Shown: piece after piece, positions 30,188-40,666 of the stretch
Numbering within the stretch: the first letter of the stretch is position 1
Layout: each line of letters opens with the position of its first letter
Assembly: GCA_026393095.1 (NCBI GenBank)
Contig: JAPLAV010000019.1
Span: 1-53,110 of the forward strand
Direction: 5' to 3'
Length of the DNA stretch: 53,110 nucleotides
Origin: Actinomycetota bacterium
GTDB lineage: Bacteria; Actinomycetota; Actinomycetes; S36-B12; UBA5976
Made by a program: the position numbers and the translations under genes
The notes under the pieces: model-generated
What the model saw: the letters and a program-made list of their open reading frames with translations, nothing else
Told to the model about the DNA's origin: nothing
The model's database searches: none

Positions 30188-31650
30188 CGGTAATGATCGG
30201 ACTTGTATGGTCCGCTCTTATCTAGTCCCATGTAAGTAGCTTGATCAGTTGTTAATTCTGTTAATTTGGCACCAAGAGCGTCCAAATGCAATCTGGCAAC
30301 TTTTTCATCCAGATTTTTTGGAAGTGTGTAAACGCCAACTGGATATTGTTCAGTCTTGGTAAACAATTCAATTTGAGCTAATACTTGGTTTGTAAACGAA
30401 GTACTCATAACAAATGAAGGATGCCCAGTAGCATTTCCAAGGTTTAACAATCTTCCTTCACTCAAGATAATGATTGATTTCTTTTCATCAAATACCCATT
30501 CATCAACCTGAGGTTTGATATTTACTCTTCTAGTTCTTTTATCGTTAGCAAGTCCGGCCATATCGATTTCGTTATCAAAGTGTCCAATATTTCCTACGAT
30601 GGCTTTATCTTTCATTTTTGACATTTGCTCAACTGTGATTACGTTTTTGCAACCTGTTGCAGTAATAATCATGTCTGCGTAAGAAAGAGTGTTTTCTAAA
30701 GTATTAACTTCGTATCCATCCATTGCAGCTTGTAAAGCACAAATTGGATCGATTTCAGTAATAATTACCCGAGCGCCTTGTCCGCGTAATGATTCAGCGG
30801 TTCCTTTACCAACATCGCCATAACCACACACCACGGCAACTTTTCCACCGATCAAAACATCGGTTGCACGATTTATTCCGTCAATTAATGAGTGACGGGT
30901 TCCATATTTGTTATCAAACTTACTTTTTGTTACAGCATCATTAACGTTGATTGCTGGGAAAAGTAATTGGTTTGATTTAAACATTTCATACAAACGATGA
31001 ACACCTGTGGTGGTTTCTTCAGTTACACCTTTGATGTTGTTTGCAATGTCAGTCCAAAGTCTTGAATTTTCTTTCAATGTTTTTTGGATTAATTTTAAGA
31101 TAACTGCAAATTCTTCATTGTCAGCTTTTTCGGGTTCTGGTTGATCACCAGTCTTTTCAAATTCCACACCTTTGTGAACAAGTAAAGTTGCATCTCCACC
31201 ATCATCAAGAATCATGTTTGGACCTTCACCATCAGTCCATTTCAAAATCTGTTCGGTACACCACCAATATTCTTCTAGTGATTCACCCTTCCAAGCAAAA
31301 ACTGGAACACCATTTGGCTTGTCTACTGTTCCATTTGGTCCCACAACAACTGCTGCTGCTGCATGATCTTGAGTAGAAAAAATATTGCAAGATGCCCAAC
31401 GAACTTCGGCACCCAATTCAACAAGAGTTTCAATTAAAACTGCAGTTTGAATTGTCATGTGTAAAGAACCTGTGATGCGTGCACCTTTAAGTGGCTTTGA
31501 AGCACCAAATTCTTTTCTCATTGCCATTAAACCTGGCATTTCGTGTTCAGCTAATTGCATTTCTTTACGGCCAAAATCAGCTAAAGAAAGGTCAGCTACT
31601 TTGTAGTCAAGATTTCCGGAACGATCAACAGTCATTGAAAAGTCAGACAC
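30181..31650 (-). CDS. ahcY: adenosylhomocysteinase
   Basis: [61 protein letters not shown]-terminal KSDHYRY. Confidence 0.98.
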   Translation of the reverse strand: MSDFSMTVDRSGNLDYKVADLSLADFGRKEMQLAEHEMPGLMAMRKEFGASKPLKGARITGSLHMTIQTAVLIETLVELGAEVRWASCNIFSTQDHAAAAVVVGPNGTVDKPNGVPVFAWKGESLEEYWWCTEQILKWTDGEGPNMILDDGGDATLLVHKGVEFEKTGDQPEPEKADNEEFAVILKLIQKTLKENSRLWTDIANNIKGVTEETTTGVHRLYEMFKSNQLLFPAINVNDAVTKSKFDNKYGTRHSLIDGINRATDVLIGGKVAVVCGYGDVGKGTAESLRGQGARVIITEIDPICALQAAMDGYEVNTLENTLSYADMIITATGCKNVITVEQMSKMKDKAIVGNIGHFDNEIDMAGLANDKRTRRVNIKPQVDEWVFDEKKSIIILSEGRLLNLGNATGHPSFVMSTSFTNQVLAQIELFTKTEQYPVGVYTLPKNLDEKVARLHLDALGAKLTELTTDQATYMGLDKSGPYKSDHYRY

Positions 31651-31704
31651 TTTTTATTTACCCCTGGGATTTAGTATGAATGTAACTAACGTAATTCTGC
31701 CAGA

Positions 31705-32778
31705 CTAAAAACTTCTCGCAACTACGGCATGACCTTTAACCACAACTTTTACATCAATATTGCTAATAAGTGCTACTTCTCCCTTGGCCAGAGAAATCTC
31801 AACAGCTCCACCACTTATTTTTGTCTCACCTTCCAGGTTGAGCACTCCTGCAAAATTAGTCTCTCGTGATTGATATGTCGCATTGTCAATGGCAACTAAT
31901 TCAAAATCAGCTTCTGGCTTGTAAATGTGAACTCCATCAGTTGTTTCTAATGAAAGCACTTGTACTTGTTTTTCTTCCACAATACTTAAAGCCGCGTCAA
32001 TATTTATATGTTTATTTGTTAATCCCATGCGCAAAACATTGTCTGAGGTCGTCATGATTTCAACTGCTAAACCGTGCACATATGAATGAGGTGTGCCAGG
32101 GGAAACATGTATCGCATGACCTTTTTCTAAAACATGAAATTGCATCAATAAACAAACTAAAACACCTGGATCATTTGGATATTTGTTTACTATTTTTTCA
32201 AAAGCTGTGATTGCTTTAGGTGAGTATTTAGCTTCTTTGACGCAATCAACAACAAATCTATTTAAAGCAGATACTTTGGCCTTTTCAATTTCAAAAATAA
32301 CATCTGCTGCATCAAAGAAAGTATTTGTCTCTATTGCTTCTTTTATTTCAGTAACTTTTGACTTTTCATAAAGTAATTTGAATACTTCATCTCGTTTACT
32401 TTTACTTTCTACACCAGCAAAAGCATGAAACTCTTCAAGTGCAAAAAGCATTTCATCCTTGCCATTATCATCGGAGAGCAATTTTTCACTATCTACAAAA
32501 TCTGGCAGACCTGATTCTGCGCTTAATTTATCTGGATGAACTTGAATAGATAAAGGTTCATTGGCGCAAAGTAATTTAATTAATAAAGGAAAGCTTGAAT
32601 TTGTTTTTAATTCTTTATTTGTTTTTTTATCTATTGATTTACCAGAGGGATGATCACCAAACCATAATTCTGCTTGCGGTGAATCACTTTTATCAACCCA
32701 GTTTTGTAGTCCATTAACTTTTCCCCAGGCGTATTCTTTTAAAGAACCTTTAACAACAAGTATCGAGTTGTTACTCAT
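31705..32778 (-). CDS. manA: mannose-6-phosphate isomerase, class I
   Basis: AELWFGDHPSG, LLIKLLCANEPLSIQVHPDK, GTPHSYVHGLAVEIMTTSDNVLRMGLTNK. Confidence 0.95.
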   Translation of the reverse strand: MSNNSILVVKGSLKEYAWGKVNGLQNWVDKSDSPQAELWFGDHPSGKSIDKKTNKELKTNSSFPLLIKLLCANEPLSIQVHPDKLSAESGLPDFVDSEKLLSDDNGKDEMLFALEEFHAFAGVESKSKRDEVFKLLYEKSKVTEIKEAIETNTFFDAADVIFEIEKAKVSALNRFVVDCVKEAKYSPKAITAFEKIVNKYPNDPGVLVCLLMQFHVLEKGHAIHVSPGTPHSYVHGLAVEIMTTSDNVLRMGLTNKHINIDAALSIVEEKQVQVLSLETTDGVHIYKPEADFELVAIDNATYQSRETNFAGVLNLEGETKISGGAVEISLAKGEVALISNIDVKVVVKGHAVVARSF

Positions 32779-32787
32779 TTAAAAAGA

Positions 32788-32982
32788 TTAGCCGCCAATG
32801 CCACGTGGACCAGGTGTTGCTTCATCAAGCAACATAACTGGAATTCCATCTTTGATTGGAAAAGTTGTGGCACAACTTGAACAAACAATTTTTGTATCGT
32901 CACTTGAAACTGAAACATCTGCATGCTTATCGCAAGGACAAGCTAATATTTCTAATAATTCTGGTTTGATCACAGAACTCAT
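32788..32982 (-). CDS. Trm112 family protein
   Basis: LLEILACPCDKH...CSSCATTFPIKDGIPVML. Confidence 0.92.
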   Translation of the reverse strand: MSSVIKPELLEILACPCDKHADVSVSSDDTKIVCSSCATTFPIKDGIPVMLLDEATPGPRGIGG

Positions 32983-34379
32983 TGTGCATCCTTTCGAATG
33001 ATTGCTAGAACTTCATCTCTGACTTTTTCCATTGTTGCATGCTCTTTTGCTTCTGCGTTTAGTCGAAGCAATGGTTCGGTGTTGCTAGGGCGAACATTGA
33101 CCCACCAAGTGTCTCCTGAAAAAGTTAGGCCGTCTAATTCTTCAATTTGGACATCTTTTGACCCTGCAAAATGTTCTTTTACCTTCTTGCTAGTTACAGA
33201 CACATCTTTAACACGCGTATTGATTTCGCCACTTGCAACGTATCTATCAAATTCTTTAATTAGTGATGAAAAAGTTGTGCCATCTTTTGTTTCTCCTAAT
33301 GCAGCTAAAACGTGTAGCGCGGCTAACATTCCACTATCTGCAAACCAAAAATCTCTGAAATAGAAATGTCCAGAATGCTCTCCCCCAAATATTGCATTGG
33401 TGTCTTTCATAACCTGCTTAATAAATGAATGTCCGACTCTGGTTTTACGAGCAGTGCCGCCATTTTCTTTAACTACTTCTGCCACACTTCTTGAGGTTAT
33501 TAAGTTATGAATAATTGTTGATCCAGGCTCTCTTTTTAATTCTCTTTTTGCAATAAGTGCCGTAATTGCACTTGGAGTAATACTTTGACCCTTTTCATCA
33601 ATAAAGAAAGCGCGGTCAGCATCTCCATCAAAAGCTATTCCTAAATCTGCTTTTTCAGCTAAAACTCTTTTTTGTAAATCAACTAAATTTGTAGGTTCAA
33701 TTGGATTTGCTTCATGGTTTGGAAAAGTTCCATCAAGTTCAAAATACATCGGTACTATTTCAAAATTTGAATTTTCAAACACCTTGGGCACACTGAAGCC
33801 ACCCATGCCGTTTCCAGCATCAATTACTACTTTAAGTTTTCTAGCAGCTTTTAAATCAACTAGTGAATGTAAATACTTCACATACTCTGAATTTAAATCT
33901 TTCGAACTCTCGGTTCCCACAGGTCCTGAATATTTTGCAATGCCATTAAGTACAAGTTGAGTAATTTCTCTTAACCCTGAATCTTGGCCCACAGGTGCAG
34001 CGCCCGCTTTGGCTAATTTGATGCCGTTATATTCAGCAGGATTATGACTTGCAGTAAACATTGCTCCTGCAATGTTTAGAAATCCTGTTGCAAAATACAA
34101 ACCATCAGTTGAGGCAAGTCCCATGTGTAAAACATCCACACCTTGCTCTGTAACTCCCTTAGCAAAACTTTTAACTAAATCTGGTCCACTTGGTCTCATG
34201 TCATGAGCAATCACAACTTGACCACAACCGCCATCTGCTTTTCTAAGTTTCAAAGCAACAACAAAAGCTTGGCCAATCAAGTAACAAATATTTTCATCAA
34301 GATCAGTTGGCACAATGCCGCGAACGTCATAGGCCTTAATCAGGTTTTGTAAACGTTGCAGGGTGATTTCAGAACTCAT
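32979..34379 (-). CDS. manB: phosphomannomutase/phosphoglucomutase
   Basis: FTASHNPAEYNGIKL, FDGDADRAFFID, GGEHSGHFYF, RPSNTEPLLRL. Confidence 0.95.
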   Translation of the reverse strand: MSSEITLQRLQNLIKAYDVRGIVPTDLDENICYLIGQAFVVALKLRKADGGCGQVVIAHDMRPSGPDLVKSFAKGVTEQGVDVLHMGLASTDGLYFATGFLNIAGAMFTASHNPAEYNGIKLAKAGAAPVGQDSGLREITQLVLNGIAKYSGPVGTESSKDLNSEYVKYLHSLVDLKAARKLKVVIDAGNGMGGFSVPKVFENSNFEIVPMYFELDGTFPNHEANPIEPTNLVDLQKRVLAEKADLGIAFDGDADRAFFIDEKGQSITPSAITALIAKRELKREPGSTIIHNLITSRSVAEVVKENGGTARKTRVGHSFIKQVMKDTNAIFGGEHSGHFYFRDFWFADSGMLAALHVLAALGETKDGTTFSSLIKEFDRYVASGEINTRVKDVSVTSKKVKEHFAGSKDVQIEELDGLTFSGDTWWVNVRPSNTEPLLRLNAEAKEHATMEKVRDEVLAIIRKDAQ

Positions 34380-34414
34380 AAGACTTCAAAGACTAGTAGA
34401 GAAAGAGTAGTTAT

Positions 34415-34771
34415 TTAGTTTTCATCACGAACTATGCGCAAATGACTTCTATTGGCATAGTCGTTGGCAAAGGCTGGTTCAGACCAAACATCAGGTTGTG
34501 GCTTGGCTGCTTCTCGCACAGCGTTGGCTAGAGCCAATAAATCATCTTGGGAAGGAACAAATTGAGTTGGTTCACTTTCTAATCTCACAATTTCCCAACC
34601 ACGAGGAGCAGTGAGTTTGCGAGCATGGAATTCACAAAGGTCATAACAATGAGGTTCAGCGATTGTGGCCAAGGGACCAAGTACTGCTGTGGAGTCGGCA
34701 TATACGTAGGTAAGGGTTGCTACAGCTAATTTGCCGCAGGAAAGCCTGGTGCATTTTCTTAAATATGCCAT
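34415..34771 (-). CDS. DUF3499 family protein
   Basis: RKCTRLSCGKLAVATLTYVYADSTAVLGPL...HCYDLCEFHARKLTAPRGWEIVRL. Confidence 0.9.
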   Translation of the reverse strand: MAYLRKCTRLSCGKLAVATLTYVYADSTAVLGPLATIAEPHCYDLCEFHARKLTAPRGWEIVRLESEPTQFVPSQDDLLALANAVREAAKPQPDVWSEPAFANDYANRSHLRIVRDEN

Positions 34772-34874
34772 GTTTAATACGGTAGTGAATTTGTTACGAA
34801 AGTGACGAGTAGACGCGCCTGATACTTATATATACAACAGTTAATCCTTGATACTGATGTTAAAACGTGTGAAG

Positions 34875-35141
34875 TTAGATAACTTGAGAGCGTCTCATCC
34901 GGCGACGTTCGCGCTCAGACAATCCACCCCAGATACCAAAACGTTCATCATTTTCTAACGCGTATTCAAGACATTCTGATCTAACTTCACACGAAGAACA
35001 AACTCTTTTAGCTTCGCGTGTGGATCCGCCCTTCTCAGGGAAAAAGGCTTCAGGATCTGTTTGAGCACATAGTGCTTTCTCTTGCCAGCCTGCTGGCTCA
35101 CTATCGCTTGGAACAAGACTTAAGCCCGTGAAGTCGGACAA
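34875..35141 (-). CDS. WhiB family Fe-S transcriptional regulator (WhiB2/WhmD position)
   Basis: Four-Cys WhiB pattern (ALCAQTDPEAFFPEKGGSTREAKRVCSSCEVRSECLEYAL) and GIWGGLSERERRRMRR. Confidence 0.96.
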   Translation of the reverse strand: MSDFTGLSLVPSDSEPAGWQEKALCAQTDPEAFFPEKGGSTREAKRVCSSCEVRSECLEYALENDERFGIWGGLSERERRRMRRSQVI

Positions 35142-35185
35142 TTAAAAACCCCCAAAAATCGTTTGCCGAAAGCTCATCTCGACAT

Positions 35186-35201
35186 AGGTAGAAAACTACC
35201 T
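35186..35201 (-). promoter_or_regulatory. small perfect hairpin in whiB upstream region
   Basis: AGGTAG-aaaa-CTACCT, 45 nt upstream of the whiB start. Confidence 0.4.
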
Positions 35202-35328
35202 GAACGAATTACACGCTTGTAACTAGGGGTAGGTCAAGTGTTTAAGTCATCTTTTTTGGTTTATTTTGGCATTTAAGCCATAAAAGTCCGTTTTTACTCG
35301 TTTTTTCGAACTTTTCTTAAAAAATAAC

Positions 35329-36429
35329 TTAAATTCCCCAGTCAGGATTTGTTGGCACTGTTTGATTATTTAATTCAATTTTTGTAACTTTTTGATCAGG
35401 CCAGATCCTTGAATCATTAATTAAGACCGATCCTGCAGCTAATTCAACGAAATCTGCCACCACAGAATTTTTAATTACACACCCTGCACCAATTTTGGCA
35501 CCCTGAGCGATGATGCTGGAATCAATTACACATTTTTCTGAGATTAAAACTTCATTTGCAATCACTGAATGATTTATTTCGCAATCTTTTCCAACAATTG
35601 AATTGATTCCGACAACAGATCCATTTGTAACTTTGGATGAATTATCAATTTCTGCACCACTTAAAACTAATTTGTCAGCAAAAGAATGTAATAGACCTGT
35701 TTTAATTTTACCTGTCACTAAATCACTAGAACCTTTTACAAATGCAGTGGGAGTTCCTAGATCTAACCAATAACCTTCATCAACTACACCAATTACTTTC
35801 ATGCCTGCTTTTAATAAACTAGGAAAAACTTCTCGCTCAACTGAGACCACGCGACCAGTTGCGATTGTGTCGATAACTTTTCTTTTGAATATATACATTC
35901 CAGCATTGATTTGATCTGTGACAATATCTTCTTTTCTTTCAGGTTTTTCTAAAAATGCTAAAACGTTTCCTTCAGTATCTGTTGGAACAGAACCATAAGC
36001 TGCAGGATTATCAACTTTAGTTAAATAAAGTGCGACATCAGCTTTCTTTTCTTTCCAAATAGAAAGAACTTTATTTATATCAACACCTGTTAAAACATCA
36101 CCATTGAAAACAACAACTGGATCTTCTGGTCCGCAAGTTAATAACTCAGCAGCGTTTCTTATCCCACCACCTGTGCCCAGTTGTTCTGGTTCATAGGCAT
36201 AACTGATTTTTACCCCCAGCTTTGATCCATCGCCTAAGCCTTCACGAAATACTTCTGCTTTAAATGCAGTGCCTAAAACTATGTGGTTTATTCCTGCAGC
36301 TTTGGCCTTTGAGATTTGATGAGAGGTGACAGGAAATCCTGCTACTTCCAACATTGGTTTGGGAGTGTGAATTGTTAATGGTTTTAGCCGGGTGCCATAG
36401 CCCCCGACTAACAGAATTGCTTCAGTCAC
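35329..36429 (-). CDS. sugar-nucleotide pyrophosphorylase (mannose-1-phosphate guanylyltransferase-like)
   Basis: EAILLVGGYGTRLKPLTIHTPKPML and C-terminal hexapeptide repeats. Confidence 0.9.
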   Translation of the reverse strand: MTEAILLVGGYGTRLKPLTIHTPKPMLEVAGFPVTSHQISKAKAAGINHIVLGTAFKAEVFREGLGDGSKLGVKISYAYEPEQLGTGGGIRNAAELLTCGPEDPVVVFNGDVLTGVDINKVLSIWKEKKADVALYLTKVDNPAAYGSVPTDTEGNVLAFLEKPERKEDIVTDQINAGMYIFKRKVIDTIATGRVVSVEREVFPSLLKAGMKVIGVVDEGYWLDLGTPTAFVKGSSDLVTGKIKTGLLHSFADKLVLSGAEIDNSSKVTNGSVVGINSIVGKDCEINHSVIANEVLISEKCVIDSSIIAQGAKIGAGCVIKNSVVADFVELAAGSVLINDSRIWPDQKVTKIELNNQTVPTNPDWGI

Positions 36430-36471
36430 AAAACCTCACACTTTTTATTTATTTGTTAATAAATAAACTAG

Positions 36472-37440
36472 TTATGAACCAGGTGTTGGGGAAGTTTCAG
36501 GAAATACATAATTGGTCGCACCAACTGTGTACGTGGTTGGATTTGCTGCCATTGGTCTAGACCATGTAGCTTCAAATCTTTGACCATCTCTCATGATCAC
36601 AGCTGTTCCTGAACCAACAGTTTGAATTAACGGGGTCTTATTTCCATTTTTATCTTGGAAACCAGAATCAGCTAATTGATCTACATATTGAACAATTATG
36701 TTTTTGGCAAACAATGGTTGGTTAGTTACAGCATCAGATGCAGGTTCTCCATCAAGTGCAATTACCCAAGCGTTATTTGTGCCATCCCATTCAGCGCCAA
36801 CTCGAGAAGCTGGCCATTTAGCTGAAAAAGAATTAGTGGATGTGCCACCAGTTGCAGCAATATCTGAAAATGTCCAACCCATATCTTTAGCGCCGCTAAT
36901 TCCTGTTAAGGAAGCAACGATTCCACCAAGATCAACAGTTAAATTGTGTGGTGCATTCTTATCTGTTTGACGGGTGTAGAACTTTCCATTCAAACCATGG
37001 CTGGCATTAATTAGGTTTGCTTGATCAATTAATGGTAAGAATTTTGATTGTGCCCCACTGAATGCAAATGCAGGGGTTCCAAATTGTTCCATAATTTCTA
37101 AATCAGAAATACGAGCTGATCTAACAGGACCTACTTTGTTAGGCATTGAAGAGTTAAATACTGCTGCAATTCTGGTTAAGCCTGCTTCTACTTCTTCCAC
37201 AAAAACCATATCTGCAGCAGAGAGTCCCCATTGAGGTCTTGCTGGATTTACGTTGTCAATTTTTACAACTGCAATTGGTCCACCGCTGCCACCTGGTAAT
37301 CCAGAGATTGGACTAAAGCCAACTTTGGCGGTTTCACTTACTTCTGGTGCTGCTGTTTCAGTTGTCGTTGAAGAACCACAGGCTGAAAGTGCGAATGTTG
37401 CTACTGAGGCTAAAGCGATGAGTTTAAATGTTTTTGTCAT
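36472..37440 (-). CDS. DUF3048 (YerB-like) lipoprotein
   Basis: Lipobox FALSACGS; IAVVKIDNVNPARPQWGLSAADMVFVEEVEAGLTRIAAVF, VGPVRSAR. Confidence 0.9.
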   Translation of the reverse strand: MTKTFKLIALASVATFALSACGSSTTTETAAPEVSETAKVGFSPISGLPGGSGGPIAVVKIDNVNPARPQWGLSAADMVFVEEVEAGLTRIAAVFNSSMPNKVGPVRSARISDLEIMEQFGTPAFAFSGAQSKFLPLIDQANLINASHGLNGKFYTRQTDKNAPHNLTVDLGGIVASLTGISGAKDMGWTFSDIAATGGTSTNSFSAKWPASRVGAEWDGTNNAWVIALDGEPASDAVTNQPLFAKNIIVQYVDQLADSGFQDKNGNKTPLIQTVGSGTAVIMRDGQRFEATWSRPMAANPTTYTVGATNYVFPETSPTPGS

Positions 37441-37561
37441 ACTTCAAACGATAGGCGTAAACGCTCAAGTCCAACACCCCTGACTCACCTATCAATAGGT
37501 AGTGTTCATGAGGAATACATCTGGGAAAACTGGTTTTCCTCACTATTCTCTAAGTGGAGAT

Positions 37562-39028
37562 ATGACAAATAGCCCGAAAGCACAATTACCCACCAACCGT
37601 TTGAGGTTATTGGTGGCCATTGCTTCTGGGGTCATATTGATCGTTGCCACAGTGGCTGGAATCTTTGGTTTTGCTGCACGAAATTTAGCTGGAAACATTA
37701 AAGCGTTAGAAGTAATTGCTTCTCCTAAACCTGTTGCTGAAACTGGTCCTTTAAATATTTTGTTAATGGGAACTGACACTAGAACTGATCAAGGTGGAGG
37801 TTTTGGAAGTGAAACTGAATATGGCGGAACTGGTCGAAGTGACACCACAATTCTTGTTCATTTATCAAACGACAGAAAAAGTGCTATTGCAGTAAGTATT
37901 CCTAGAGATTCAGTTGTAAATATTCCTGCTTGCACGAAAGAAGATGGCACAACAGTAACTGAGAGAACTGATTTATTTAATTCCGCATTCTCTTCCGCTG
38001 GTCCTGGTTGCACAGTTAAAACTATTGAGACTTTAACTGGAATAACTATTAATCACGCCGTGATTGTTGACTTTGTTGGATTCTCAAATGTGGTTGATGC
38101 ATTAGGTGGCATCAAAGTTTGCTTAACCGAAGCAATAGATGAACCTGTAGAAAATGGTGCAGGTATTCAATTACCAGCTGGAGTACAAACCTTAGATGGC
38201 AAAAATGCTTTAGGTTTAATGCGTGCTCGTTATTCATTAGCAGATGGCAGCGATTTAAAAAGGATTGAAAGACAACAAGAGCTTTTATCAATAACTATTG
38301 ATCAAGTTACAAAAATGAATTTAATTACTGATCTTCCTGCTCTTTATAAAGTTTTGAATGCAGCAACTTCTTCTTTGAGAATGGATGCAGGCCTTTCAGA
38401 TCTTGATTCACTAGTAACTCTTTCAACAAGTCTTTCCAGTATGGGTTCCAAAAATGTTTCATTCGTAACAGTTCCTTACGAAGGAACTCCTGATGGAAAT
38501 CATGTGCAATGGACAGCAGCTGCAAATGATTTATGGAGTGCAATCATTAATGACACCGGTTGGCCACCAAGTGAAGTTGTGGCAGCGCCAAGTGAAGCTC
38601 CAACTACTGAGACTGAAGCCATAGTGGTCAAACCAAGTGATGTCAGCGTTGTGGTTTTGAATGGAACCAAACGTGCAGGATTTGCAGCATTAACTGGGGA
38701 TTACTTAAAAACTCAAGGCGTAAACGTTGCTGAAGTCGGTAATGCCCCAAATAAAGATACGGCTGAATCTGTAATCGTTCACACTCCAGGCAATGCATTA
38801 AAAGCACAATTAATTGGTCAACTATTAGGAATTACCAATATCGCAGAGGATCCTCAATTAGTAGGTGGAGATGTGGCAATTGTTTTGGGTAACAACGCTC
38901 CAACAACTTGGACTGCTCCTGCAAATCCTGTTGTAGTGGAAACTCCAGTTAATGAAACTCCAGCACCAGCACCTTCACCAAGTGCAATTGCTGCACCTGA
39001 AAGTGGTTTGTTCTGTCCGCTGCCTTAA
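37562..39028 (+). CDS. LytR-CpsA-Psr (LCP) family protein with LytR_C-like C-terminal domain
   Basis: NILLMGTDTRTDQ, RSDTTILVHLSNDRKSAIAVSIPRDSVV; VVVLNGTKRAGFAALTGDYLKTQG. Start ATG at 37562 follows TGGAGAT. Confidence 0.92.
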   Translation: MTNSPKAQLPTNRLRLLVAIASGVILIVATVAGIFGFAARNLAGNIKALEVIASPKPVAETGPLNILLMGTDTRTDQGGGFGSETEYGGTGRSDTTILVHLSNDRKSAIAVSIPRDSVVNIPACTKEDGTTVTERTDLFNSAFSSAGPGCTVKTIETLTGITINHAVIVDFVGFSNVVDALGGIKVCLTEAIDEPVENGAGIQLPAGVQTLDGKNALGLMRARYSLADGSDLKRIERQQELLSITIDQVTKMNLITDLPALYKVLNAATSSLRMDAGLSDLDSLVTLSTSLSSMGSKNVSFVTVPYEGTPDGNHVQWTAAANDLWSAIINDTGWPPSEVVAAPSEAPTTETEAIVVKPSDVSVVVLNGTKRAGFAALTGDYLKTQGVNVAEVGNAPNKDTAESVIVHTPGNALKAQLIGQLLGITNIAEDPQLVGGDVAIVLGNNAPTTWTAPANPVVVETPVNETPAPAPSPSAIAAPESGLFCPLP

Positions 39029-39903
39029 ATAATTGGTGGACGTAAAAAGATAGTCATTTTAATAACTGTAACCCAAGACATTTTTTTATGTGCTAATAAG
39101 TCAACAAGTTTTCCATCTTCCCAGCCAAGTTTAAATTCACTTAAAGCTTCTCTATTTCCTCTAAGCCGAATTAATGAAATTATCTTCCAATTCAATAGAT
39201 ACCAAAATGAAATAAATCCAGGTAAATTTCTTCTTGCTAGTAAAACTCTGTTTCTTGCTTGATACTGATAATAAATTTTGTGTCTGGTTTCTGGTTCAAC
39301 TGCAGGGTGCGAAACAACAACATCTCCTGCATACCAGCACTTAAATCCTGCGTCCCAAATTCTCCACACCAAATCAATACCTTCATGACCGTAGAAAAAT
39401 TCATATGGCCACAATCCAACTTTTTGAAAAACATCTCGTCTAACAGTTGTGGCCCCTTCCCACAGTGAAAACATGTGTGATGATCTATCTGGATTTTTTG
39501 TATTTAATCTAGGAATCCAGCGTCTCGGAGTTGGCAAACCATTTGGATCTTTTGGTTGAGGTTGAATCAGGGCAACTTTAGGTTTAGCTATAAATTTCTT
39601 GTATATATTTGCCAAAGTATCAATATCTTCTAGCACCACATCATCATCTAGAAAGAAAAGGAAATCTCCTGCAACACTATTTACTCCAGCATTTCTGCCA
39701 GCTGGTATTCCTAAATTTTCTTTGATAAAAACACTTTTAACTCCTGCGGGAAGAGATTTTGGTTGCCAGCCATTTCCCACCACAACAACATCGGTTGTGA
39801 CACCAACTTGTCCCAGGATTGATGAAATTGCAGCTTTTAGTTGAGCAGGTCTATTTCCTTGCGTTAAAACAATGCAACCAAAAGTGGGTGATAATTCGTT
39901 CAT
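39025..39903 (-). CDS. family 2 glycosyltransferase
   Basis: GCIVLTQGNRPAQLKAAISSIL, NLGIPAGRNAGVNSV, FLDDDVVL; start MNELSPTF at 39903. Confidence 0.9.
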   Translation of the reverse strand: MNELSPTFGCIVLTQGNRPAQLKAAISSILGQVGVTTDVVVVGNGWQPKSLPAGVKSVFIKENLGIPAGRNAGVNSVAGDFLFFLDDDVVLEDIDTLANIYKKFIAKPKVALIQPQPKDPNGLPTPRRWIPRLNTKNPDRSSHMFSLWEGATTVRRDVFQKVGLWPYEFFYGHEGIDLVWRIWDAGFKCWYAGDVVVSHPAVEPETRHKIYYQYQARNRVLLARRNLPGFISFWYLLNWKIISLIRLRGNREALSEFKLGWEDGKLVDLLAHKKMSWVTVIKMTIFLRPPII

Positions 39904-39907
39904 CTTT

Positions 39908-40666
39908 TTAGGCACGTAAGCGTGAGGAAGTAAGAATTGCAACTAAGTGTCCAACCACAGTTATGAAGGCGGCCAGAGTCAATAGCACCAAAACTTGTGT
40001 TGAAACATCAAATATTACAGAAATTAAAATAATGATGCTTAATTCCACTGAATGATAAATCTTATGTATTGGGAAAAATCTAAATAGTGATCGCAATCCT
40101 GCTAATAAGCTATTTCTAGGTACTGCAACATTTTTATCCTCGGAAAGTTTACCTAAATTGGCAAAACTTCTGGCTACGTGAACCATATCGTTAAAGACTT
40201 TATTGAAGGTTACTAAAAGTGCTAAAACTAATCCATAAATAATGGCAACTATTAATTCTTCTTGTTCTAGAAAAACTCTAATTCCAAAAGCAATAGCAAT
40301 TAAAGCCTCTGTTGAATAGTGCCCAAATCGATCTATAAAGATTCCTGCCGGATTAAACCTTTGAGAAACTCGTGCCATTTCACCATCTGAGCAATCAAAT
40401 AGCATTTGTAACTGTGCGAAAAACACCGCAAGAATTGCACCGATTAAACCTGTTTTAATAACACTTGCGGCAGCTAACCAGCCTGACAAAACCATTAACC
40501 AAGTAACAAGTGTTGGACTAAATCCAAGTGAGAGTAATACTTTGGACAAATAAGGTGAAATTCTTCGCATGTATAAAGGCCCAGACCAATGTTCAGCCAC
40601 TCTTCTATTTAATACTTCTGGAGGCTGACCAAGGGACTTAATTTGCGCAATCGTGTAATTAGTCAT
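39908..40666 (-). CDS. CDP-alcohol phosphatidyltransferase family protein
   Basis: Motif DCSDGEMARVSQRFNPAGIFIDRFGH; start at 40666 preceded by GGAGGACTTC. Confidence 0.87.
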   Translation of the reverse strand: MTNYTIAQIKSLGQPPEVLNRRVAEHWSGPLYMRRISPYLSKVLLSLGFSPTLVTWLMVLSGWLAAASVIKTGLIGAILAVFFAQLQMLFDCSDGEMARVSQRFNPAGIFIDRFGHYSTEALIAIAFGIRVFLEQEELIVAIIYGLVLALLVTFNKVFNDMVHVARSFANLGKLSEDKNVAVPRNSLLAGLRSLFRFFPIHKIYHSVELSIIILISVIFDVSTQVLVLLTLAAFITVVGHLVAILTSSRLRA

